From Rostrohypoxylon terebratum (Eukaryota; Ascomycota; Sordariomycetes; Xylariales; Hypoxylaceae): DNA of 17,909 bases. The notes below the pieces were generated by a model. That model saw only the letters and a list, made by a program, of their open reading frames with translations. It made no database searches and was not told the origin of the DNA. The stretch covers positions 7,344 through 25,252 of the forward strand of contig MU386065.1 in the NCBI GenBank assembly GCA_022497145.1, given 5' to 3'. Position 1 is the first letter of the stretch, and the number at the start of each line of letters is the position of its first letter. Position numbers and translations under genes: made by a program. Of the stretch, positions 1 to 9,496 are shown in pieces.

Positions 1-173
1 GCATAACCAGATCAGCCAGATCAGTTATACTGATCTCCGTGATCTTGGACGCATAACCAGATCAGCCAGATCAGTTATACTGATCTCCGTGATCTTGGAC
101 GCATAACCAGATCAGCCAGATCAGTTATACTGATCTCCGTGATCTTGAACGCATAACCAGATCAACCAGATCA
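1..173. repeat. 50-bp tandem repeat, about 3.5 copies
   Basis: Direct reading shows copies at 1-50, 51-100 and 101-150, plus a partial copy at 151-173. Copies 1 and 2 are identical; copy 3 has a G-to-A change in its last bases, and the partial copy has G-to-A at its 15th base. Each full unit contains a perfect inverted repeat at unit positions 18-36, AGATCAG-TTATA-CTGATCT, which could fold into a 7-bp-stem hairpin. The array runs off the left edge, so its true length is unknown. Near-identity of copies suggests recent expansion. It could be a plain minisatellite or part of a transposon end; nothing here decides. Confidence 0.95.
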
Positions 174-430
174 CGGTGGCCTCGTATACAGAAGAAGGAA
201 GAAAGGATATCTATATAATCATAGCATTTTCCATGTATCTAGTCACTCACTTTAGTTCTTTAGTTATCAATCTAAGTCTATTCACTACGAGTAGGGAGAG
301 AACTCCAAGCCTCTCTGACGAATATACTTGATTGATCACATTTGACCTCTACAATTACTGTTACCTTAAAATCAAGACCCCCTTATGAAGCTATACTTAC
401 TAAGCCTAAGTATAGGTTCGTCACAACTGA
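174..430. other. Gene-free stretch between tandem repeat and first open frame
   Basis: A-T-rich sequence with no open frame of note. An ATG at 385 opens a 37-codon frame that ends inside the next gene in another phase, so it does not supply that gene's start. A TACTAAG-like branch motif (397-403) followed by TATAG (411-415) resembles an intron 3' end, but the frame it would open meets TGA at 428-430. Confidence 0.5.
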
Positions 431-1754
431 TTCATACGGGTCAACGAAACTCAGATTTGTCAATCGATCGTGGTCAACCAAATCCCGCGAGAGCTTAGAT
501 CCCTAGCGGCAGCACGTTACTGCGCCGAGCACCTGGGCTATCCCATCACACGCTCCGATAGTTGCAAGACTCGCACCCCCGCTGCGACGAGGGATACCAA
601 GGTGTTTCTCAGTCGAGGATTGTCGGATGACAACGCTTTTCACCCGCGAAACATGCATGGCTTCTATGCCAATCTCCGCATTTCCCTCAGAGTGGCGCAC
701 GAGCTCACGTCATTCCACCAGACGGTCAGACACTTTGCCTGGACCTTGGCAAGTGTCGCGGTCAAAAAAGGACCGCTGTCGACGGTGCAACTCGTCGACG
801 TAGGAGAAGAACCTCCGAATGAGGTATTAAAGATATCTGAAAGCGAACACGACCGTTTTATTAAGGCATTATATGCCTTCGAGATAGCCTCAATCGTTCT
901 ACCCCCGGTAGAATCCTTTGGTGAATCGACCAGAGGCCTTATTCTTTGGCACGGATTCTGGAAGAACTTCCTCCCCTGGGAACAGCAGCAAGTGAGATGC
1001 GTACACAGAATGATGGAGTGTTGGCTGAGCGATCGTAAGTTGAACCTATGCCTTACCATTGATCGCATTGGCAAATCGCGCTAACGACCTTCTAGTCATC
1101 GCAGCCCAGGGAGGCTTCAAGACCTCAGAGTTCAGCCTGAACAACCTGGGTCAATTTGCCATCAGCAAGGGCGTAGCCGGCCTGGTGAAGCTCCAGACGG
1201 GACAACACGGACTCGTTGAACAGTGCTTGGAGGAATTTTTCGATAAAGCTCAGTATAACGTCCTCGTCCCCAGACATGAGCTCTGGATGCAGGGGATGGA
1301 CGCATTCTGGCTTCCCCATGATGCCCAAGCAGATATGGTCGGTCTTGATCCTTCCGACAAGCTAGATAGCTGGGGTTCAGATGCTGAGGATACTGGTCCA
1401 CAAGATTCTTGGCTCCACACATTGCTGGAGAACAGGGTCTATAATGAAATTTTCAAGGCCGGATTTGAGCTCCAGTTCTCCTGCGAGCCATGCATGACCG
1501 AGTGGGGCTATATCTTTTGGGATAGGGCCAAGTTGGAGTGGCACTCGAAGAACTGTATGCCGACTGGGAAGGAGATGTTGGCAATAGCCAAAGAAGCAGA
1601 TCCTCTGTCAACTGACACCTTCCACGATCGGGCATGGGGGCGCCACTCAGGAATCTGCCCGGGTTGCCCATGGTCAGCACGGGTCAAAGCACAGCTAGGA
1701 TCTGCCCACCATCGGTTCGAATCTTGGGGGGAAACAACTGGCAGCTTGGTCTAA
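431..1754 (+). CDS. Uncharacterised fungal protein, one intron, 5' end unresolved
   Basis: Two open frames join cleanly across an intron at 1035-1095 (61 bp: donor GTAAGT, branch GCTAAC at 1080-1085, acceptor TAG). Codon phase is kept: GAT-C before the intron, then TC-ATC after. The first frame is open from 431 but has no ATG until 653. GTG at 470 is not a credible start in a nuclear fungal gene. Either a short upstream exon exists (an acceptor CAG lies at 452-454), the protein starts at 653 (about 346 aa), or the 5' end has been lost beside the tandem repeat. The spliced frame from 470 gives 407 codons. Visible features: an early segment rich in Leu, Ala and Arg (IPRELRSLAAARYCAEHL), and two Cys pairs near the C-terminus, CEPC and CPGC, with a His and a Cys between them, which could bind metal. 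The pattern recalls large families of fungal proteins of unknown function; I cannot assign a role. Confidence 0.55.
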
Positions 1755-2934
1755 GGATTATAAATCCAGACTAAAGATGCCGTAGGTTAGTATGGGTGGA
1801 CATATCATAAGGCCGCTGGATCGGCACACGTTGGTGAGGACGCATCAGAGGACATACATACAAAAAGTTATCGTGAGCAGCGCTTTTCAGCGCGCTCTCT
1901 CACTGGTAGTAAGTATTCCTAGTTTACGGAATCTTATCTGGCCCTTCTGAGAAATAAAATCGCGTAAATAGCGTTATTGATGTGAAGTTGTCTAACCTAG
2001 TTTTTCCTTGGCCAGCTGCCAAAAAGTCTCATCAAAACTAAAAAGCCATCACGGTCTCTATTCTGGCCGACCTCTTACCCTCCCGCTAGCTTCTAAAAAG
2101 GCCTTCCGATGACCACCTACCACCAGTAGATAATAAGGCTTCAAACAGTGAGATGTGGGCGTGCTAAAGCACTAGCGATAGCCTATTAAACATCCACTAT
2201 GATTGACAAAAAGAATCTACAAGCTTACATAAGTAGATAATATAACTTACCGTCATCTTCAAGACGAATTTTCCCATCTTCACAGTGAATAGTAGCCAGT
2301 ATGTTCAGACAGTTAGTCATACTACATGTTTATTCAGAGGTTCATAGGCAGAAATCGGAGAATACTTACGTAAGGAAACAGTCGGAAACAGCGGTTCTAG
2401 CGAGGATTTCCTTTTTGGGACAAGCCTATGATTCTGATTGGTTCCTCTGTTCCGCCGCTTTCCCCGGCATGATCATTCGGAGGACCGTACTTTCTATTTT
2501 TCTGGGTGCAAAGTTTGAAGTCAATTGACAGATGCATGGTTTGCTATACTATTTACCTACATACATATTCAATCGTTCGTGTATAGATCGAAATATTTGC
2601 TGGCAAAGAAGGATGCGTTCTTGGCAGGGGATCACTAATAAGAGCTGTGTACGAAGTAGCAATTATTAAAAAAGCGAGTCAAGTGATATTTCAATAGCCT
2701 ATCTGACCTAACAAGGTATCACGTCAATTTCGATCATTGCTGCGAATTTGCTATCCTAGATCGGCACAAAATCATTACATCAATTTGCATAACTCCTTAA
2801 ACACCGATACCTCATGCAATGCTTAAATGGTTCATGCTCCAATGCCCTAGGTAATCCAAGAGATCATTCGTCCTCGAATTCCTCTTCGCCAGTCTATAAT
2901 GCGTTAGTATGTTATATTTGGATCGGGCGATGGC
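1755..2934. other. 1.2-kb stretch with no supported gene
   Basis: It lies between the 3' ends of two convergent genes and is far longer than two 3' UTRs need. The only open frame of note (2301-2528, 75 codons) has no recognisable protein features. An imperfect inverted repeat sits at 1873-1903. Base composition is A-T-rich in blocks (2160-2290, 2520-2720). It may be a decayed mobile element, but I see no terminal repeats or transposase remnants that would support this. Confidence 0.5.
1873..1903. repeat. Imperfect inverted repeat
   Basis: The outer arms GTGAG and CTCAC and inner AGCGC/GCGCT pairings form an imperfect 31-nt hairpin around a TTTTC loop. It lies about 120 bp past the stop codon of the upstream gene. 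It could be a 3' UTR structure or chance. Confidence 0.35.
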
Positions 2935-5900
2935 TCAACTCACGTTGTTATGGAAGTCTTGCCCTCCGTTGGTGGCAGCGATAACACCCACTCGAATGCA
3001 GAAATCACCAAAGTGCTCTCCTTCCTCGCGCTCCAAGGAATATCGCTTTAGCAAAGGCTTCATGATAGCTAAGATTTCGTCTTCCTTAATGCTAGATCGG
3101 TAAAGCTTGTTTAAACGTTGGCCATGATATCCACCACCAAGGTACATATTGTAAGCGCCATAAGCTTTGCCGACAAAAGCAACTTCTGCTAGCCAAGGGC
3201 GGGCACAACCATTCGGACAACCCGTCATGCGCATAACTATCGATTCTTTGCCTAGTCCATTTTCTTCAAGGCACCCTTCCAGTTTAGAGATAAGTTCAGG
3301 TAGGTAACGCTCACTTTCGGCCATGGCCAAACCGCACGTAGGGAAGGCGACACAAGCCGAAGAGCTGAGACGCATGCCGGAGAATTGGACGTTGTCAAGC
3401 TTGTACTTCTTCATCAGTTCCTTCATCTGGGGAAGATCTTCGTCTGCAACATTACTAAGGATCAGATGTTGGTTGCCTGTCAATCTGAATTCTCCCTTGT
3501 GAACCTTAGCGATCTCGCGTAGACCTGTCTTCATCTGGAAGTCGGCTGTGTTTTCAATTCGGCCGTTCTCAATGAAGAACGTAAAGTGGTTCATGCCAGT
3601 TTCATCCTTTTGCCAGCCAAAAGTGTCGATGTTACTCTTGAAATGGAATGGACGTTCAGGCTCGAACGATTTGCCCCAGAGTGCCTCAACCTTGGAACGG
3701 AAGACGCCAACGCCCATGTCGTCAATGGTGTACTTTAGTCGAGCGTGCTTCCGGTTCTTGCGGTCGCCGTGGTCTCGCTGTACGAGCATGATCTTCTCGC
3801 AAGCGATATGAACATCTTCAGTCTTAACGAATCCCATCATGCGACCTGTTTGAGGATATGTCTTCTTGTTATTATGCGTCGCACCCATACCACCTCCAGC
3901 AAGGACGTTGAACCCAGCCAATTGTCCATCATCTCCCTTGATAGCAATAAGGCCAACGTCATGTGCATATACATCTGTGTCATTGTGCGGCGGAATGGCA
4001 ATTGTAATCTTGAATTTTCGGGGGAGATAAGTGGGACCATAAAGGGGTTCGAAGTCCTGCACGGCGTTACCAGCAACTTGGGTCTTCTCATTGTTGTCAT
4101 CCGTGAGCCAAATTTCATGGTACGCTGTAGTAGATGGTAGAAGGTGGTCGCTGATCTTCTTCGAGGAAGCCCAAACTTGCTTATGGTACTCAGAATGGGT
4201 AGGAAGAGAGCTGCACATGACGTTTCTGTTGACGTCTCCACATGCGGCAATGGTGGTCATCAGGGCCTTGTTGATCGCTTTCATAGCAGGCTTAAGTTTT
4301 CCCTTGACAACGCCGTGGAACTGGAAGGTTTGCCTAGTAGTGAGTTTCATAGTCTCGTTTCCGAGGCTCGTGCTGATGTCGTCCATCTGAACCCATTGCT
4401 TCGGAGTCGATACGCCACCAGGAAGCCTGCAACGTATCATGAAAGAATAGGCAGGCTCTAGACCCTGAGACTTTCGCTCATCCCGGATATCTCGGTCGTC
4501 CTGCATATATGTGCCGTGGAACTTGGTAAGCTGTTGGTCGGCAGCCGAGATAGCCCCGGTGGTCGGATCATTCAGACCTTCAACAATCGTACCCCTGAGG
4601 TAGTTAGAAGCCAACTTGATATCCTCGTTAGTCAGCGGTGCTGGCTCCTCTGGCAATCCTTCGACGTTCGCGACTCCAAGTGCTTGCCAGATTTGAGGTT
4701 CCCAGAGTGCATATCCAGTTCGGTATCCGTCAGGGTCTTGATCATCGCCTAATCCGACCTCGGATAGTCGTTTACCACCAAAGTTTGCCAGTAATCTGTC
4801 TAGGTCCTTGGCGGGCTTGTTGTAGTATACCCTGTCTTCTTTTCGTGGCCAATAGTGCTTATCTCCAAGACCGAAAACGGAATAGTTGACAGACGCAAGA
4901 TCTAGGTCAGTGTTATCCTTGATAGCATCCCAGAAAGGCTTGCCGTTCTGGGGGAATTCTCCTTGGCCGGCAGTAGATGTTATGAGTACGATGTTTTCCT
5001 CCTTTGGAAGATCTTCGACAGGGTAATCTTCCATTGCCATAACGATAGTCTTGAGACCTCGAGCACGACCTCTCGTTCCAAGCCGCTTCGCCAATGACTG
5101 TGCATTTCCGTTATCCGACGCGAACAAGATCGTGAGAGGGGCACCAAAGAGACCTTCCAATAGCTGGTTATAGGCGTCACGAGCCTTTCGCTTCTGTTGC
5201 GCACGAACTTCTGTGCCAAAATCTTGCGCAAGATTTGCGGCAAATACTGGTTCGCGTCGCATCAGCTGGGTAAGTTTGTTGTCCCTATCCAGAAATTCCT
5301 TGAGTTCATTCTTCACACGCTCAGAGTCTAATGAGAAATTAGGCTCGCCCTTGTTCTCATTCTCCGGGTTCCATCTGTATAGAGGCCAGTAACCGAGATC
5401 CACAGCCTTCTTGGTTTCTTGTAAAACGGTCAATGGGGAATCCTGTTCGCCGAAATATGGTAGATATGCAAGTACGACCGAAGGACCATTAAATTGGTCG
5501 GCTTCGAGCATGGCCTGCAGAACTTGAGTGTACGAGCTGTAAACCGCGGTGGATGCAACATAGGCATTGCCGAAATTCATAGCATATAGACCAATATCCT
5601 TCTTACGCCTCTCGGCATCCGCTGCAGCCCGCTCGGAGTAGGGGGTTGAGTCGATTATGAGCATGTTCACGTTCTCGCCAGAGGCCAAGACATGATGGAC
5701 ACCTGAGTTGCCCAGATCGTATGCCCAAGCATCCGACCCGACCAGCCATAATGATTCTTTTCGAAATAAGCCTTTGCTTGACAAGAGTTCCCGCGCAATT
5801 GAAGACCCGTCGGTTTCGAGTCTAGCAATCACGTCATCCGCAATCTCACCAGCCGCTTTGGCATCCTCGGCGCTCGCCGCCCACTTAGCCAGCCAATTGA

Positions 5901-7853
5901 CAGGCGACTCCGTAACGAAAGACCCTGTGCTAGCGGCTTGTTTAACCTGCTTAATAAATCTTTGGCGGTGCTCTTTCCGGGCAAGGAGTGAACCGAATCC
6001 GAATTCAGGGCTAGCCGCAATTGTAGATGAGATACCTGCAGTTTTAGAGCTAAGAGCGTTTGCTATATATACTTGATTTCCAAATAACTGGTCCAGGATT
6101 TTCGTGTAGGCTGTCTCTAACTTTGGTTTTTCCAAGCCGTAGGTTTGCGCATCTTTCGGCGCGCCCGTCTTTCCCACCTCGAGATTCTGTAGAGGCCTTT
6201 CGGAAGCTAGGTTCTGGAAGATACCTCTCAGAGCTTGGTGGATGGTATCGGGTGTGATATACCCTAACTGATGGCCCACAATAGTCTCAACGCCACCAAA
6301 ACCACTTTTTACCGATGTCAAGACGTCAATTAACAACGGACCCCATTTTGTCGTTTTTCGTGAAACCTGTTCCAGGACGGCGATGCGCTTTACAGATCTC
6401 GGAATAGCCTCAATCAGTTTTGCGCCCAACCATGGGCGGTACAGCCTAGCTGTGATCAATCCAGCTTTCGCATAAATATCTTCGGGTTTAGCTGCATCAA
6501 GCGCCTCGGCGAACAAACCCGCATCTGAACCGAACATGAATATGGCTTTCTCTGCGGTGGCCGGGCCAGACCACTCAAAAGCGCTATAACTACGACCGGT
6601 GGTTTCCTTGAGCTGAGACCATATCGTAGTTACATACTTGTAAATGTCCTCGGATGTGACCAAAGTTGGGGCGGCTTCGATTGTAGTGGCGGAAGACACA
6701 CTCGGCGGGGCACTGGAATTACTTCGTTGGCTCGACTTGTCCGAAGCCTCGGATGAAGCCGCCTTTGACGCCGCACTGAGGATCGTCGAGTCCGCTAGAC
6801 TAGTTTCTGTGGCACTCGGACGTGTCTCAGGATGATCTGAAGCTACAACAACCCTTCCATCATCGACATAAATGCCCGATTCCGAAACCGAACTAGCTTG
6901 GTAGCGGCGAACATCGTCTAGATTGAGGATATGTCGAAATAGCGCCGCATCCTCGGCTGCGATCGGCTTATCGTGGGTACACGAGCTCGGGTCAAAGAAA
7001 TGAATAACGCCCTTTCCGGATCGAACTGCTAGAGCATGCGCGGTGATCGCCATATCTTGAGCCTCCTGGAGAGATTCAGATTGAAGGAAAGTCCATCCTG
7101 AATTTCTGATGGCGGTTATAGCAGAGTAGTCGGGGAAATTAGCTGGGTATAAAGAAACGTGAATGACTACTGGGTAGCTAGCAAGCTTATATAAGTGTGC
7201 AATGGAAGTGAGGAGAATGTTTGAGGTGGTGGTTACGGAGGTGAGGCGACCGGAGCGGATGGGAGCGAAGACGGAGAGGAGAGGGTCAACATTGTGTCGG
7301 ACAGTTTGGATCTGGCGCCAATGGGTCAATTGGCAAGTCTTACGGATCAACGTTATAGGGGGAGGAAACACACCTCCGGCACAGAGCCGTTGGTCTTAGC
7401 GACCAACCCTGAGTCTTTTCTCGCAGCATATCTCTTAAGGTGAGATGAGAACGCAGAGTCCTGAGCTTGCGACGGTTGAACTGAGACAATGACGTCGCTG
7501 GCAAGGTACGCGATTCGCGCCGCTACAATGTGACACTCAATTAGTTATATTGTAATGACTGTTTCTTTCCTTTAAGGTTGAGATGTTTATTTTATTTTCC
7601 TCCAAGTTGAAAGGGATAATGTTGATATTATTAGGATTGGAGACTGATGGCGGGGCACATGTAGTAAATATCAAATATCGAGTATGAGAATGACAGTGAG
7701 AGTGAGGTACACGGTAATGACAGTGTAATAGTATTAGAACTGTTTGCACTTACCTGCCTCTTCGGGCGTTCGAATCTGTATATTTAGGGTCGCCATGTCG
7801 GACTCTGATTTGGCAACAGCAGAAGAGTCTGCTTTTCCAAAGAGGAACGACAT
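2935..7853 (-). CDS. met5: Sulfite reductase [NADPH] beta subunit (haemoprotein), three exons
   Basis: Reduces sulfite to sulfide in sulfate assimilation, together with a flavoprotein alpha subunit (Met10) encoded elsewhere; cytosolic. Model: exons 7853-7754, 7522-7374 and 7311-2935, 1541 aa (yeast Met5 is about 1440). The intron of 231 bp (7753-7523) has donor GTAAGT and acceptor TAG; that of 62 bp (7373-7312) has donor GTGTGT and acceptor CAG. Phases agree, and the joined N-terminus reads TPEEA, then RIAYLASDVV, typical of fungal homologues. Domains by rough residue: pyruvate:ferredoxin-oxidoreductase-like region 35-220; Ser/Ala-rich linker 223-298; second PFOR-like region 300-450; thiamine-domain-like region with GSDAWAYDLG and GENVN near 610-630; flavodoxin domain about 810-960 (LFASDNGNAQS, TSTAGQGE, FGLGDKHY); sulfite reductase half-domains from about 1010 (DDRDIRDER, RCRLPGG, TRQTFQFHG, DVNRNV). 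The siroheme/4Fe-4S cysteines are present as CVAFPTC (near 1403) and CPNGC (near 1450). M1 at 7853 and M20 are both possible starts; M20 has the better context (GACATGGCG). Confidence 0.95.
7523..7753 (-). other. First intron of sulfite reductase gene
   Basis: Donor GTAAGT directly after the 100-bp first exon, acceptor TTGTAG before GCGAATCGCG. At 231 bp it is the longest intron in the window. It contains repeated CA- and GT-rich tracts and frames that look open by chance on the minus strand. Removing it joins codon G-CG (Ala) and gives a family-like N-terminus. Confidence 0.8.
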
Positions 7854-9469
7854 GATGTTGTGGTCTTTACCCCCTCCTACATATAAACCAAAAAGTTGAC
7901 TACGCTAGAAATATTTTTCTTCCTTTCCCCGGCATTGGTATTGGTAAGTTAGGAAAGGTCAACCGATGGCGACAACCCAAACTAACATAGTTCAGACCCC
8001 GAATCAATGGAGAATCTATGGAGAACCGATGGTTGTGGGACTTTTACTGGCCCCGCAAATCGAATTAGTCTGTCGTTCACTGTAATCACGCAATCGTCTT
8101 AACCTTGATTAGCCTTGAGCCTCGAACCAATTCTACCAATCATAAATCACACTTTGTCAGAAAACGCCATCGTTGGCCAACCAAATCCCCGGGCTATACC
8201 TTGCATCATCTCGAACCGGTAATCGGCTGAACCCCATATTCTGTCTTCCAATTAGCACGACTGCCTTTGCCGTTTAACAAAAACGGACCGAGAACCGATA
8301 TCGAGTGAAACTCTCGAGGATATAGGTATTGTTAACTCCCTACACCGAACCGATAGCATTTTGAATTACTGTGACGAAGTAGCTTTTCTACGCAGTACGA
8401 TTAATACTAGGATGTAAGTTGGGGTAAGCTGTCAAATCTTAATAAGGCTCTACTATTGGTCTACCGTTGGGTTGCGCATCGAACGCCGATAGCCGCCCGA
8501 GCCTATCCAACGCTAAAAGTCTCAATAACGATTAACGATACAGCCTAACAGCTCAAGCTCTCTACAAGCATGCGTAATATTTCTCAAAAAATACATACAA
8601 TTCATTACACATGTAATCATCTGAGAGATGTAAGTTGGTTCATTTTTATACATCGTGTTTAGACATTACTCTGTTAATATGATTTATATCGATGGTGACA
8701 AATAGACCCAGTTAAATATAATTATATACTCCACTGATATTCAGATTCATCAATTCAACTAACTCTCTTGAAGAGGGATACGCTATTATGTGAAGCAACT
8801 AATAATAAACACTTAGCCATTAGAACAAACACCGAGATTTCCCCAGAAGAGTACCTGAACAGTCGATGATGAGCTGATCAATACCTAGTAGCAGCAAATA
8901 ATTCGTCGGGATACTTACCAATTCTCTTGGTAATATCTAGGCAAGGGAATTCCACCAAAGTTATACGAATTTAAGTCAAGCCAGACTACCAGACCTCAAG
9001 GTTATGATACAAAAGGAATGTATCTAGAGATCCGGGGTTGGAAGTTGAAGAACGGAATCCGAGGCTTCTCGGTGTTTTATTGAGAAAGTACCGCCACTGT
9101 CTCATGTCCTACAAATCTGACATGTCAAAGAATGTGACGCCACATCTTCTACAACTTAGCCTCATCACTAAGCCTCAGCATTGAAATTGGACACTGAAGC
9201 GATTACTCAGCACAAGATCCGGAGATCGGGAGGATCCTAGCTCAAACTCACGTCATTGGCAGCACCTGTCTGTGGTGCCATCACTAAGAAACCACCGAGG
9301 GGTATCGTGACAAACGTGGGGCAACAAAGCTCTATCAACTCAAACCATTTTCCGAAAATAATACGCATAAGGCCTTGGAAGCATCGCGAAGTGCCAATTG
9401 ATCAGCAACGCAGTAACGGAATTCATATGTCGTAGGAAGAAGTGAATTCTGTAAAATTTATAAGCCTCA
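7854..9469. promoter_or_regulatory. Divergent intergenic region between sulfite reductase and ribose-5-phosphate isomerase
   Basis: About 1.6 kb without a supported gene; it must hold the promoters of both flanking genes. The motif AACCGAT recurs at 7961-7967, 8024-8030, 8293-8299 and 8348-8354, with the related GAACCGGT at 8213-8220. A 12-bp string GATGTAAGTTGG occurs twice in the same direction, at 8411-8422 and 8627-8638. The part around 8560-8760 is strongly A-T-rich. A TATA-like AATTTATAAG lies near 9456-9465, upstream of the isomerase frame. I looked for Cys3/MetR-type palindromes expected at sulfur genes and found no clear one. Confidence 0.5.
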
Positions 9470-9496
9470 TTGGCCCCTCAATTCATCCCGCGTTTC

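Noticed and set aside
1640..1735. GGTTCGAATC near 1713, like a tRNA T-arm
   Set aside because: It lies inside the open coding frame, and I could not pair a matching acceptor stem, D-arm or anticodon arm upstream.
2220..2276. Minus-strand ATG at 2276 followed by a GTAAGT donor after 28 bases, like a small first exon
   Set aside because: The candidate acceptors downstream lead only to sequence full of stops, so no second exon could be found.
2301..2528. 75-codon ATG frame on the plus strand
   Set aside because: No domain, no splice-linked neighbour frames and no protein-like composition; expected by chance in 1.2 kb.
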